From C-114 sp963745405 (GTDB lineage: Bacteria; Chloroflexota; Limnocylindria; Limnocylindrales; CSP1-4), in contig CAVUWY010000002.1 of assembly GCA_963745405.1 (NCBI GenBank), positions 806,001 to 870,000 of the forward strand: a DNA stretch of 64,000 nt. Reading direction: 5' to 3'. Each line of letters starts with the position of its first letter. The stretch's first letter is position 1. The position numbers were made by a program, and so were the translations under genes. This document shows positions 1 through 6,507 of the stretch, piece by piece. A model generated the notes under the pieces. The model was not told the origin of the DNA, made no database searches, and was given only the letters and a program-made list of their open reading frames with translations.

Positions 1-30
1 GAGGATGGTGACCGCGAGCAGGCTGCTCAT
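1..30 (-). CDS. 5' end of an unidentified gene, cut by window edge
   Basis: Ten codons are visible, reading MSSLLAVTIL, from an ATG at 30. An excellent ribosome binding site (AGGAGG) lies six bases upstream, which is the main reason to believe the start. The hydrophobic beginning suggests a membrane segment or signal peptide. It follows the Tat gene on the same strand with only nine bases between them, so it is probably in the same operon. A further Tat component would fit the position, but ten residues cannot show it. Confidence 0.55.
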   Translation of the reverse strand, partial: MSSLLAVTIL

Positions 31-39
31 GCCAGCCTC

Positions 40-303
40 CTAGGCGTCGGGCGGGCTCGGCGGCTCGACCGAGATGCTTGTCTCCGGGGTCGGCCTCGCT
101 GCGACGGTGCGGACGAGCGGCGGGACGGTCGGGGACGACGCGAGGTCGAAGCCCGTCGCCTCCTGGATGTCGGTGGTCGCCTTGCGGAATTCGCGGATGC
201 TCTTGCCGAGGGCCGCCCCGACCTCGGGCAGCTTCCCCGGGCCGAGCACGAAGAGGGCGACGACCAGGACCAAGACCAGGTGCGCCGGGGTGAGGCCACC
301 CAT
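40..303 (-). CDS. tatA: Sec-independent protein translocase subunit TatA/TatE
   Basis: Pore-forming subunit of the twin-arginine translocase, which moves folded proteins across the cytoplasmic membrane. The 87-residue protein has the family layout: one N-terminal membrane helix (about residues 8-21), the conserved F-V-L-G-P-G-K-L-P hinge with its FGP-like turn, and an amphipathic helix containing G-K-S-I-R-E-F-R-K-A. The acidic, proline-rich tail is also typical. A GGAG sequence precedes the ATG. TatA, TatB and TatE cannot be separated with certainty, but the short length favours TatA/E. The next gene starts nine bases after its stop. Confidence 0.9.
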   Translation of the reverse strand: MGGLTPAHLVLVLVVALFVLGPGKLPEVGAALGKSIREFRKATTDIQEATGFDLASSPTVPPLVRTVAARPTPETSISVEPPSPPDA

Positions 304-371
304 CGCTCGACTCCACTGTGGATCCCGACGTCCGCCATGATACGCCCGGTGGCGTTTCCGATCGACAGGGG

Positions 372-827
372 CTAACTCGTCGAATCCCCGCTCTGCGTCG
401 CGGCGAGCTGTTCCAGGCGCTCGAGCAGCTGGTTGAGGGCCGCGTCCTGGGCGGCCAGGTGAGTCTGGATCTGCTCGGCCTCCTGGAAGGTCGCCTCGGC
501 ATCCTTGTAGGTCATCTCGGACCGCTTGTCGGCCGCCTTACCGAGGATGTTCTGGCCGACCATGATGACCGAGAGCATCACGAGCTGGATGAAGGTCTGG
601 CTGACCCACTGGATGAGGGGGAGGATCCCGCCCGTGAGCGCCGAGGGCAAGGCGACCAGCGCCAGGATGGCGAAGGCGTAGGCGCACCACATCGACCCGA
701 CGACAGTGGTCAACGTGAGAGCGACGCGGCCGTTGATCCCGACGTGCTCGTCGCTAGTCCGGGGCGGCCCGGTCTTCGCGCGGGCCGCGATCCTCGGGTG
801 GGGGGCGTGCTGGTAGTCGACGGCCAC
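372..827 (-). CDS. Two-helix membrane protein resembling DUF1003
   Basis: About 151 residues. The N-terminal part is soluble, followed by two hydrophobic helices (around V-G-S-M-W-C-A-Y-A-F-A-I-L and L-V-M-L-S-V-I-M-V-G-Q-N) and a C-terminal stretch rich in Q, E and L with coiled-coil character. The order resembles DUF1003-type proteins, whose function is unknown, but I am not sure of the family. The GTG at 827 is preferred because GGAGGTGA lies just upstream. An ATG at 842 in frame would add five residues. A possible hairpin lies in the leader. No functional link to the neighbouring tat gene is visible. Confidence 0.7.
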   Translation of the reverse strand: MAVDYQHAPHPRIAARAKTGPPRTSDEHVGINGRVALTLTTVVGSMWCAYAFAILALVALPSALTGGILPLIQWVSQTFIQLVMLSVIMVGQNILGKAADKRSEMTYKDAEATFQEAEQIQTHLAAQDAALNQLLERLEQLAATQSGDSTS

Positions 828-850
828 GGCGCTCACCTCCATGCGGGGTG

Positions 851-893
851 GCGGTGGCCTCCGCGGCCACCGCGCTCGCTCAGGGTGAGACTA
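851..893 (-). promoter_or_regulatory. Leader hairpin and possible -10 box of the 372-827 gene
   Basis: GCGGTGGCC (851-859) and GGCCACCGC (865-873) form a perfect nine-base inverted repeat with a five-base loop. On the minus strand a TAGTCT sequence (893-888) would serve as a -10 box, putting the hairpin in the 5' untranslated leader. The repeat is seen directly. The regulatory role is inferred. Confidence 0.35.
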
Positions 894-1199
894 GACTCCC
901 TCGCCGATCGGGCCCCGTCGGTCGGTTCGCTCGGTGATCCGGTCGCGCCCGATCCCATAACGCTCGACTCAAGAGCTGGATTCGACGCTGCTGAGTCGAC
1001 GGATTCTGCAAGTGAGCTTTCTCACCGTGCCCTCATGACCAGGACCCTGCTGGAGGGCCACCTTCATGGATCGCGGGGCGACGCGACCGCCGACTTCAGT
1101 CGGACCCGGGACCCACACTATGACGCAATGGTCGTGGACTTCTGGGCGCTCGTGAGTGAGTGATGGGGGCTGACCACATCCGCTCCCGGAGATCGCTCG
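894..1199. other. Stretch without a recognisable gene
   Basis: About 300 bases between the promoter side of the minus-strand membrane protein and the gene remnant starting at 1200. Reading frames crossing it give arginine/proline-rich composition expected from non-coding frames of GC-rich DNA. No RNA gene or clear repeat was seen. Confidence 0.5.
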
Positions 1200-1442
1200 A
1201 TGAACCCGCAGCTCCTCCCGGCCGCCGCGGTCGCCGACGGCCCGGCCTAGCTGGAGTACGAGCTCACGCCGGACGCCATCGACCTCGGCCTCGACATCGC
1301 GCTACCGGCGACATTGGAGCTCAAATACCAGATCGGTGAGTTTGGTCGGGGCGAGAGGCATAGCCCCGCGACCATCGACCTTCCGATCACGATGCGGCTC
1401 GCCGAGCCGCCCGAGCCCTTCGACTGGCTGCGCAGCGCGTGA
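1200..1442 (+). pseudogene. Broken ORF, possibly a serine-recombinase C-terminal remnant
   Basis: An ATG at 1200 opens a frame interrupted by TAG at 1248-1250, then continues to a TGA at 1440-1442. After the stop it reads L-E-Y-E-L-T-P-D-A-I-D-L-G-L-D-I-A-L-P and later G-E-F-G-R-G-E-R. That last motif is encoded by the same bases as the tails of the two recombinase pseudogenes at 13386 and 18556, and it lies on a copy of the tRNA-Pro 3' end. I therefore suspect the end of a third recombinase, but no other recombinase domain survives. The final bases overlap the next gene as GTGA. Confidence 0.4.
1343..1358 (+). repeat. 16-bp copy of the tRNA-Pro 3' end (possible att site)
   Basis: TGGTCGGGGCGAGAGG is identical and in the same orientation as the first 16 bases of the 29-bp repeats at 13365 and 18535. 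The latter is the 3' terminus (CCA end) of an intact tRNA-Pro gene read on the minus strand. A match of this length by chance is unlikely. Identity stops after 16 bases, so this copy is either degraded or a minimal crossover core. Confidence 0.55.
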
Positions 1443-1741
1443 CGCGACGGTTGCCTCGCCACCCCGCCGGGCGCGCCACCGAGCGTGAGGTCGGAGTGGT
1501 TGCAGCCGTCCTCGTCGCCGGGTCGGAGAAGGCGGCCGCTCACCGGCTCGGGCTGTCGCACTCGACGGTGAAGCACCACCTGGCGAATGCCCGGTCCAAG
1601 GTGGGGGCGACGACGACGGCGCAGCTGGTGTGGATCCTCGCGCCGCGGCTGCCGGGGCCGGAGGACCGAGTGCAGGCGGACGGAGTGCGATCCGCTCGAC
1701 GCGATCGTGGCGGCTACGGGAACCGCGCGATCGACTCGTAG
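1439..1741 (+). CDS. Small LuxR-type helix-turn-helix protein
   Basis: About 100 residues with a helix-turn-helix of the LuxR/sigma-4 type in the middle: an R-E-V-G-V-V-A-A-V-L helix, then A-A-H-R-L-G-L-S-H-S-T-V-K-H-H-L recognition helix and A-R-S-K-V-G-A. There is no receiver or sensor domain, so it probably binds DNA directly as a small phage- or island-type regulator. GTG start overlaps the previous stop as GTGA, suggesting translational coupling. A second protein of the same kind is encoded at 4201-4494. The arginine-rich tail after residue 75 lacks family resemblance. Confidence 0.6.
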   Translation: MTRRLPRHPAGRATEREVGVVAAVLVAGSEKAAAHRLGLSHSTVKHHLANARSKVGATTTAQLVWILAPRLPGPEDRVQADGVRSARRDRGGYGNRAIDS

Positions 1742-1909
1742 GTCAAACGTCGACCAATTCAGTCGATGCCAGGAGCGACCAGGCGTGGTCTCCTCAACAT
1801 GGAGCGGATCCCCGTGCGCAAGCCGCTCGGGGTGATCCGGCGCTGACCACGCTGCCAAACCCAACCCGGGACGCCGGTTCCGGACTGTCAACCACGGAGG
1901 CGCTTCACG

Positions 1910-2767
1910 ATGGCTACTTCCACCGGCACCCGGATGCAGCAGCTCGGCTATCGCGCACCCGACGCGGTCCCAGAGCCCGAGCAGCTCGTGCTCGTCGACT
2001 ATGTCTCAGAGGGTCGGATCGCGGTCATCACCATCAACCGGCCCCATGCCCTCAACGCCGTCACGACGGCCCTCGCGGCGCAGCTCATCGAGATCCTCGA
2101 GACGATCAGCGCCCGGGCCTCCGTCCGGGTGGCCATCCTCACGAGCGCGGGCGACGAGGCGTTCTCCGTGGGCGGGGACCTGTACGAGCGCAAGTCGATG
2201 ACCCAGGAGCAGTGGCTCCGCCAGCGCCAGGTGTTCGACCGGGTGCTGTTCGAGCTGCGCCAGTCCCGTCGGCCGATCTTCTCGGCGGTCCACGGGATGG
2301 CCTACGGCGGCGGCTGCGAGATGGCGATCAGCACGGACTTCATCATCGCTAGCGACGACGCCGTGTTCGGCCAGCCCGAGGCGATGGTCGGGCTGTCGGC
2401 GGGCGGCGGCTCGCCGGTCTTCCTGCCCCGCTTCCTCCCGCCCGGCAGGGCGATGCAGATGCTGATGACGGGACAGCCGATCAGCGCTCAGGAGGCGTAC
2501 CGGCTGGGCATGGTCAACGAGGTCCACCCGCGAGCCGAGCTCATGGACGCCGCGCTGCGGATCGCCGAGCAGATCGCGGTCAACTCGCCGACCGCGGTGC
2601 AGGCAGTCAAGCGGTCGGTGCAGATGGGCCAGGGCGAGCCCGTCGAGCAGGCCATCGCCATCATGATGGAGGAGCACTGGCGCTCGGTTGTCCACCCCGA
2701 CCGCATGGAAGGCATCCGGGCCTTCGTCGAGGAGCGCGAGCCGGTCTTCGCCGACCCCGCCGTGTGA
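1910..2767 (+). CDS. Enoyl-CoA hydratase/isomerase family protein (crotonase fold)
   Basis: 285 residues, slightly longer than the usual 260 because of an N-terminal extension. The crotonase core is clear: N-R-P-H-A-L-N-A near residue 43, G-D-E-A-F-S-V-G-G-D (the CoA-side oxyanion loop), then G-M-A-Y-G-G-G-C-E-M with Glu137 and F-G-Q-P-E with Glu157. These match the two catalytic glutamates of enoyl-CoA hydratase in identity and in their 20-residue spacing, so hydration of an enoyl-CoA is plausible. The substrate is unknown. GGAGG precedes the ATG. No beta-oxidation partner lies nearby, and it stands alone between phage-like genes. Confidence 0.88.
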   Translation: MATSTGTRMQQLGYRAPDAVPEPEQLVLVDYVSEGRIAVITINRPHALNAVTTALAAQLIEILETISARASVRVAILTSAGDEAFSVGGDLYERKSMTQEQWLRQRQVFDRVLFELRQSRRPIFSAVHGMAYGGGCEMAISTDFIIASDDAVFGQPEAMVGLSAGGGSPVFLPRFLPPGRAMQMLMTGQPISAQEAYRLGMVNEVHPRAELMDAALRIAEQIAVNSPTAVQAVKRSVQMGQGEPVEQAIAIMMEEHWRSVVHPDRMEGIRAFVEEREPVFADPAV

Positions 2768-2823
2768 TCGCCCAGGGACCCGACGACATGGCCCAATCGG
2801 CCAACTAGAAACCGCGACGCGCC

Positions 2824-2841
2824 GCCCGCACGCTTGCGGGC
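2824..2841 (+). terminator. GC hairpin after the hydratase-like gene
   Basis: GCCCGCA (2824-2830) and TGCGGGC (2835-2841) form a perfect seven-base stem with a four-base loop about 55 bases after the stop at 2767. There is no T-run, so intrinsic termination is uncertain. Confidence 0.35.
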
Positions 2842-2927
2842 ATGACGGCGCGCTGGTCCGATCCACACCGACTCTCGGTTTCCCCCACCGGGTACGTCCG
2901 CGCCGTCAACACCTCCGCGGCGGCCCA

Positions 2928-3053
2928 GTGAGCGAAGTCGAGCTCCTGGTGGCATTCCTCGCCGGCGTGGTCATGGGCGGCGCCCTCGACCGCTTCGTGC
3001 TCCCGCTGCTCGTCGACGCCTGGATCGACCGACTGCGCCGGCATGGGCGATGA
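2928..3053 (+). CDS. 41-residue single-helix membrane protein
   Basis: GTG start at 2928 giving MSEVELLVAFLAGVVMGGAL and then a short amphipathic charged tail. One hydrophobic helix (about residues 5-20). The next gene starts ten bases before its stop, so it is the first of four tightly overlapping small genes that include an endolysin. This is the layout of phage lysis cassettes. Function inferred from context only. Confidence 0.5.
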   Translation: MSEVELLVAFLAGVVMGGALDRFVLPLLVDAWIDRLRRHGR

Positions 3054-3270
3054 ACGGGGTGACGATGCGGACCAGCGCCGGGCCGACGTCTACTCCTCGG
3101 CCCGGATCGGCGCGGCTGCGGCGCTCACGATCGTGCTGGTCGTCCTCCTCGTCCTCGACGTCGCCGTCCCCGACTACGACATCAGCCCCGGCATCCTTCT
3201 GCCGCTACTGGGCGCAATCCTCGCCCTCCTCGGGCTCGAGGCCTCCGCGTTCTGGAGTCGCGTGAGGTGA
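3043..3270 (+). CDS. 75-residue two-helix membrane protein, holin-like
   Basis: Begins at ATG 3043 inside the previous gene. After a hydrophilic start (about 20 residues) it has two hydrophobic helices, T-I-V-L-V-V-L-L-V-L-D-V-A and L-L-P-L-L-G-A-I-L-A-L-L-G, joined by an acidic loop, and ends W-S-R-V-R. Its stop overlaps the endolysin start as GTGA. Small size, two helices and direct coupling to an amidase gene are what a holin would show. No sequence family is recognised. Confidence 0.55.
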   Translation: MGDERGDDADQRRADVYSSARIGAAAALTIVLVVLLVLDVAVPDYDISPGILLPLLGAILALLGLEASAFWSRVR

Positions 3271-3995
3271 CGACGACCACGGCCCTGCTGACCAACAAGG
3301 CGTACGGCTACCCCACGCGCGGCGCGCGACGTCGCCGGAAGCCGACGATCCTCGCCGTCCTGCACCAGACCGCCAACGCTACTGCGACCGCGCGCCAGGA
3401 GCGCGACTACGCCAATCGGGCGGGCTCCCCCGGCCCGTCCGCCACCGCCTACGTCGACCGAGACGGCACGGTCGTTCGCGCGATCGACCCGGCCAAGTAC
3501 GCGGCCTGGAGCCAGGGCGACGTCGCACATCCCAACACGAGGATCCCGACGATCGCCGCCGCCGTCGCCTCGGGCGTGAACATGAACGAGTGGGTGCACG
3601 AGTCCATCGAATGCTCGGGCACAGGGACCGAACCCTTCACCGACGCCCAGTTCGAGAGCGTCGCCCGGCTCGTCGCCGCGGCCTCGCATGCGACGGGCAT
3701 CCCGGTCAACCGGAGCACCGTGGTTGTGCACGCCGACATCAACAGCGTGAGTCGCCGCAGCGACCCCTGGCCGCCGGCAACCCGGGAGGCACGGGTCAAG
3801 CGCGTCATCGCCCGGGCGAACGCGATCCTGCGGCCACCGATCGTGACCGTCACCGTGAAGGCGGGCGACACGCTCAGTGAGATCGCAGCAGCGCACGGGC
3901 TGACGCTCGCGGCCCTACTTGCGTACCCGGAGAACGGGAGGTACCGCGCCACGCCCGGGCTCATCCACCCGGGCGACATCGTCCGCGTGAAGTGA
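3267..3995 (+). CDS. N-acetylmuramoyl-L-alanine amidase (Amidase_2) with LysM
   Basis: 242 residues from a GTG. The N-terminal two thirds match the Amidase_2/PGRP fold, which cleaves the amide bond between N-acetylmuramic acid and the stem peptide: the L-H-Q-T-A zinc-ligand strand, S-A-T-A-Y-V-D-R-D-G-T-V, the A-W-S-Q-G-D turn, and V-V-V-H-A-D-I-N near residue 155 for the second histidine. The C-terminal part (about 195-242) is a LysM peptidoglycan-binding repeat with V-K-A-G-D-T-L-S-E-I-A. There is no signal peptide, as in phage endolysins that depend on a holin, and the gene is overlapped on both sides by small membrane-protein genes. Confidence 0.87.
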   Translation: MTTTTALLTNKAYGYPTRGARRRRKPTILAVLHQTANATATARQERDYANRAGSPGPSATAYVDRDGTVVRAIDPAKYAAWSQGDVAHPNTRIPTIAAAVASGVNMNEWVHESIECSGTGTEPFTDAQFESVARLVAAASHATGIPVNRSTVVVHADINSVSRRSDPWPPATREARVKRVIARANAILRPPIVTVTVKAGDTLSEIAAAHGLTLAALLAYPENGRYRATPGLIHPGDIVRVK

Positions 3996-4006
3996 GCGGA
4001 GGAGCG

Positions 4007-4204
4007 ATGGACAGCCAACCCGGCACGATCTTCGGGCGCGAGCCGACGATGGTCCTCGCCCTCGTCCAGGCGGTGATCGCCCTGGTCGTCGCGTTCGGCC
4101 TCAGCCTCGCACCCGACCAGATCGGCGCGATCCTCGCCGTCACCGCGGTGATCCTCGGGCTCATCACCCGCAGCCGGGTGAGTCCTGTGTCATCCACCCG
4201 TTGA
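4007..4204 (+). CDS. 65-residue two-helix membrane protein, holin-like
   Basis: The ATG at 4007 is chosen over the GTG at 3992 because GGAGG lies at the right distance. The protein contains two hydrophobic stretches, V-L-A-L-V-Q-A-V-I-A-L-V-V-A-F-G and I-G-A-I-L-A-V-T-A-V-I-L-G-L-I. A Q-A-V-I-A-L beginning and a T-R-S-R-V-S-P end of this kind are common in small phage membrane proteins found next to endolysins. Function as a holin or pinholin is inference. The stop overlaps the following TTG start. Confidence 0.55.
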   Translation: MDSQPGTIFGREPTMVLALVQAVIALVVAFGLSLAPDQIGAILAVTAVILGLITRSRVSPVSSTR

Positions 4205-4494
4205 CGAGAGACGGACACCTGCGGGGCGCCCTCTCGCCACGGGCGACGCAGCGACAGATGGAGGTGCTCGCTGCCTACGTCGCTTCTGGCGGATCAGTCC
4301 AGGGACCCGCCGCGCTGGTGGGCATCCGGCCGAGCACCGCGAAGCGCCACCTGGCCGACCTCCGGGCGCGTTCGGGCCTTACCACCGAGCAGCTGATCTA
4401 CGCGGGGCGAGCCTCCGGGTCGCTGCTGGTACCCGCGCTGGAGCTCGAGCTCACGAACCACATGCCCGGCCCGCGTCGAGCCCCGACGGGCTGA
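4201..4494 (+). CDS. Small LuxR-type helix-turn-helix protein
   Basis: 97 residues from TTG 4201, overlapping the previous stop as TTGA. The HTH spans roughly residues 13-65: R-Q-M-E-V-L-A-A-Y-V-A-S-G-G, then A-A-L-V-G-I-R-P-S-T-A-K-R-H-L and R-S-G-L-T-T-E-Q-L. It has the same size and design as the protein at 1439-1741, so the two may derive from one island gene family. No sensor domain. Likely a small DNA-binding regulator of the island. Target unknown. Confidence 0.6.
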   Translation: MTRDGHLRGALSPRATQRQMEVLAAYVASGGSVQGPAALVGIRPSTAKRHLADLRARSGLTTEQLIYAGRASGSLLVPALELELTNHMPGPRRAPTG

Positions 4495-4510
4495 GTGGAC
4501 CCGCAGCCTG

Positions 4511-5083
4511 TCAGGAGGACGCGGAGCCGCTCTCGCCTTCCGACTCTGAGACCCACATCAGGTCCGGATGGAACTCGTAGCCCCAGGGGAGCCCGGCATT
4601 CTTCCAGCCGTTCCGCATGTGCTTGCCGTGGAACACGCTGCCCGGGTCCTCGACGCGGTCGCCCTCGAACCCGTTGATGACGTTGTAGACGTTGACGAAG
4701 CCCGCCTGCGCGAGCAGGTTGACGGCCATCGCCGCGCGTCCGCCCGTGGCGCACATGACGAGGATCCTGTCGGTGAGGGCGAACAGCTCCTGGGCGGTCG
4801 CAACGAACCCGGCGTTGAGCTCGCCCGAGCAGCCGGGCGGGCGGCCGGGCATCGACGGCCCATCGGGGTCGTAGCGGGGGAAGACCAGGGGGATGTTCTT
4901 GGCCATCTCGAAGTGGCCGCCGAAGATGTATTCCTCGAAGGTACGGACGTCGAGGATGTGGACGAGGTCCGGCTCGGCCTTCCACATCGCGTAGGCGTCC
5001 GTCGGGGTCGCGTACAGCCCGAGGCTGGTGCGGTTCGCCTCTGGCACGTCGGTGGTCGCGGGGATGGGTTCGGCGACGGTCAT
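4511..5083 (-). CDS. Rhodanese-like sulfurtransferase
   Basis: 190 residues, one rhodanese domain. The family's C-A-T-G-G-R active-site loop is present with Cys111 as the expected persulfide carrier, preceded by R-I-L-V-M. The N-terminal half holds the D-V-R-T-F-E-E-Y signature. A longer insertion with a second cysteine (Cys85, P-G-C-S-G) separates the halves, and the C-terminus continues about 50 residues past the core. AAGGAAGG precedes the ATG. It is the last gene of a four-gene run with a BASS permease, a second rhodanese and a DszB-like enzyme, which points to sulfur transfer from a released sulfite, thiosulfate or persulfide. The actual donor is unknown. Confidence 0.85.
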   Translation of the reverse strand: MTVAEPIPATTDVPEANRTSLGLYATPTDAYAMWKAEPDLVHILDVRTFEEYIFGGHFEMAKNIPLVFPRYDPDGPSMPGRPPGCSGELNAGFVATAQELFALTDRILVMCATGGRAAMAVNLLAQAGFVNVYNVINGFEGDRVEDPGSVFHGKHMRNGWKNAGLPWGYEFHPDLMWVSESEGESGSASS

Positions 5084-5097
5084 GTTCGACCTTCCTT

Positions 5098-5976
5098 TCA
5101 GGCGGGTGCGCTCGCGGCTTCCGCGAGCGGCGCAGTTGCGACGGAGCGGCGACCGATCTGGCCGGCGAACACGATGAGCACGACCGGGATCGTCAGCGCC
5201 CCGACGAGCGTGTAGACGATGGTGTCGCCGCCGATGGAGGTGGCGATGACGAGCGCCGCCGCGATGTTGCGGTTGGCGGTTGCGAGCCCCATCAGCGTGC
5301 GCTCGCTCGACGGGCGTCCCATCCCGGCGAGCCAGCCAGCGAGGAGCCCGACCACGAGGATGATCGCCATCCCCACGAAGACCCACGTCCCGATCGAGCC
5401 GATCACCTCGCGCCAGGTCAGCATCAGGGCGCTCCCGATCCCCAGGAGCAGCCCCATGGTCGACGCCTTGCCGGCCGTGCCGACCCAGTCGTCGGCCAGG
5501 TCGGGGTAGCGGGCACGCACGAGGAGCCCGAGGCCGAGGGGGATGAGCATGAACAGGACGAGCGACTGGGCGATCGCGAGCGGGTCCACCGTCGCGCCTT
5601 CGACCGCGAGCGGCACCACGATCGGCGCATACCCGATCGTGACGACCATCAGGAGCACCATCGCCCCGACGGCGAGCGCGAGGTTCGACTTGGCCAGCAT
5701 CGCGAGCTTGGGCAGGAATGGCGCGCCGCCCACGCACCCGATCAGCACGACGGCGGTCGCGGCGGCGGGTTCCATCGGGAGCAGTCGCGCCGCGGCGATG
5801 GCGGCCAGGGGGACCACGACGAAGTTGGCGATCAGGAGCGCCACGACGAGACGAATGTCCCGCAGCGGCCCGGCGATCCGCGCGACGGTCAGGCCGAGGC
5901 CCATGGCGGCCATGCTGCCCACCACGAACACGAGCATCGCGACCTGGGTGAGGATCAGCAGGGTGTCCGAGAGCAT
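5098..5976 (-). CDS. Bile acid:sodium symporter (BASS) superfamily permease
   Basis: 292 residues with about nine or ten hydrophobic helices. Family hallmarks are the early G-L-G-L-T helix, G-C-V-G-G-A-P-F in the middle and G-L-A-T-A-N-R-N-I-A-A-A near the C-terminus, which form the crossing helices at the sodium and substrate site. BASS proteins carry organic anions, including sulfated compounds and sulfonates, and the superfamily contains the arsenite carrier Acr3. Here the gene sits 14 bases from one rhodanese and 36 bases from another, so a sulfur-containing anion is the likely cargo, either imported or exported. That is inference from context. Confidence 0.85.
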   Translation of the reverse strand: MLSDTLLILTQVAMLVFVVGSMAAMGLGLTVARIAGPLRDIRLVVALLIANFVVVPLAAIAAARLLPMEPAAATAVVLIGCVGGAPFLPKLAMLAKSNLALAVGAMVLLMVVTIGYAPIVVPLAVEGATVDPLAIAQSLVLFMLIPLGLGLLVRARYPDLADDWVGTAGKASTMGLLLGIGSALMLTWREVIGSIGTWVFVGMAIILVVGLLAGWLAGMGRPSSERTLMGLATANRNIAAALVIATSIGGDTIVYTLVGALTIPVVLIVFAGQIGRRSVATAPLAEAASAPA

Positions 5977-6012
5977 GGTCGCTCCTCTAGTCCGTAGCGC
6001 CGACGATGGCGC

Positions 6013-6402
6013 TTACATCCCCTCGTGGTGCTCCGCGATCGGCAGGCCGGCGTCCTTCCAGGCGGTGATCCCGCCATCGAGGTTCGCGACATCCTCGAAG
6101 CCCAGCTCCTTGAGGGTCGCGCCGGCGAGCGCGGCCCTGGCGCCCGAGCGGCAGTAGACGATCACGCGACGAGTCGGGTCGAGGGCTGGCAGGTGTCGGG
6201 GACTTGCCGGATCGGCCGCTGCCTCGAGCAGCCCTCTCGGCAACTGGAGGGCGCCGGCGATGTGCTGCTCCCACTCGGTCGGCTCGCGGATGTCGAGGAC
6301 GGTAACCGAGCCGGCAGCGAGCTCGGCCTGGGCCTCGGCAGGCGTCACGTGCCCGATCTGGGCATTCGCCTCCGTCACCATCTGGAGCGCAGTCTTCGCC
6401 AT
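6013..6402 (-). CDS. Rhodanese-like sulfurtransferase, small single-domain
   Basis: 129 residues with a complete GlpE-type rhodanese fold: V-T-V-L-D-I-R-E-P-T-E-W at 33-44, the active loop C-R-S-G-A-R with Cys84, and the closing L-D-G-G-I-T-A-W. The arginine-containing CxxGxR loop is typical of thiosulfate:acceptor transferases and persulfide carriers. An N-terminal helix of about 16 residues precedes the core. It lies between the DszB-like enzyme and the permease, so it may accept sulfur produced by the first or protect against sulfide. Substrate not determinable. Confidence 0.9.
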   Translation of the reverse strand: MAKTALQMVTEANAQIGHVTPAEAQAELAAGSVTVLDIREPTEWEQHIAGALQLPRGLLEAAADPASPRHLPALDPTRRVIVYCRSGARAALAGATLKELGFEDVANLDGGITAWKDAGLPIAEHHEGM

Positions 6403-6507
6403 GGCAGTCTCTCCTGGTCCGGTTCCCAGGGCGAGCCCTGGTCTTCGATGCCGTCGTGTGATGTGGCGGGGGCGACCGCGTTCAGCGTCGCCCCCGCGAG
6501 GACTCGG

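Noticed and set aside
318..1163. 281-codon plus-strand frame over the two-helix membrane protein
   Set aside because: Antisense-like composition. The minus-strand frame has proper membrane helices and a ribosome binding site.
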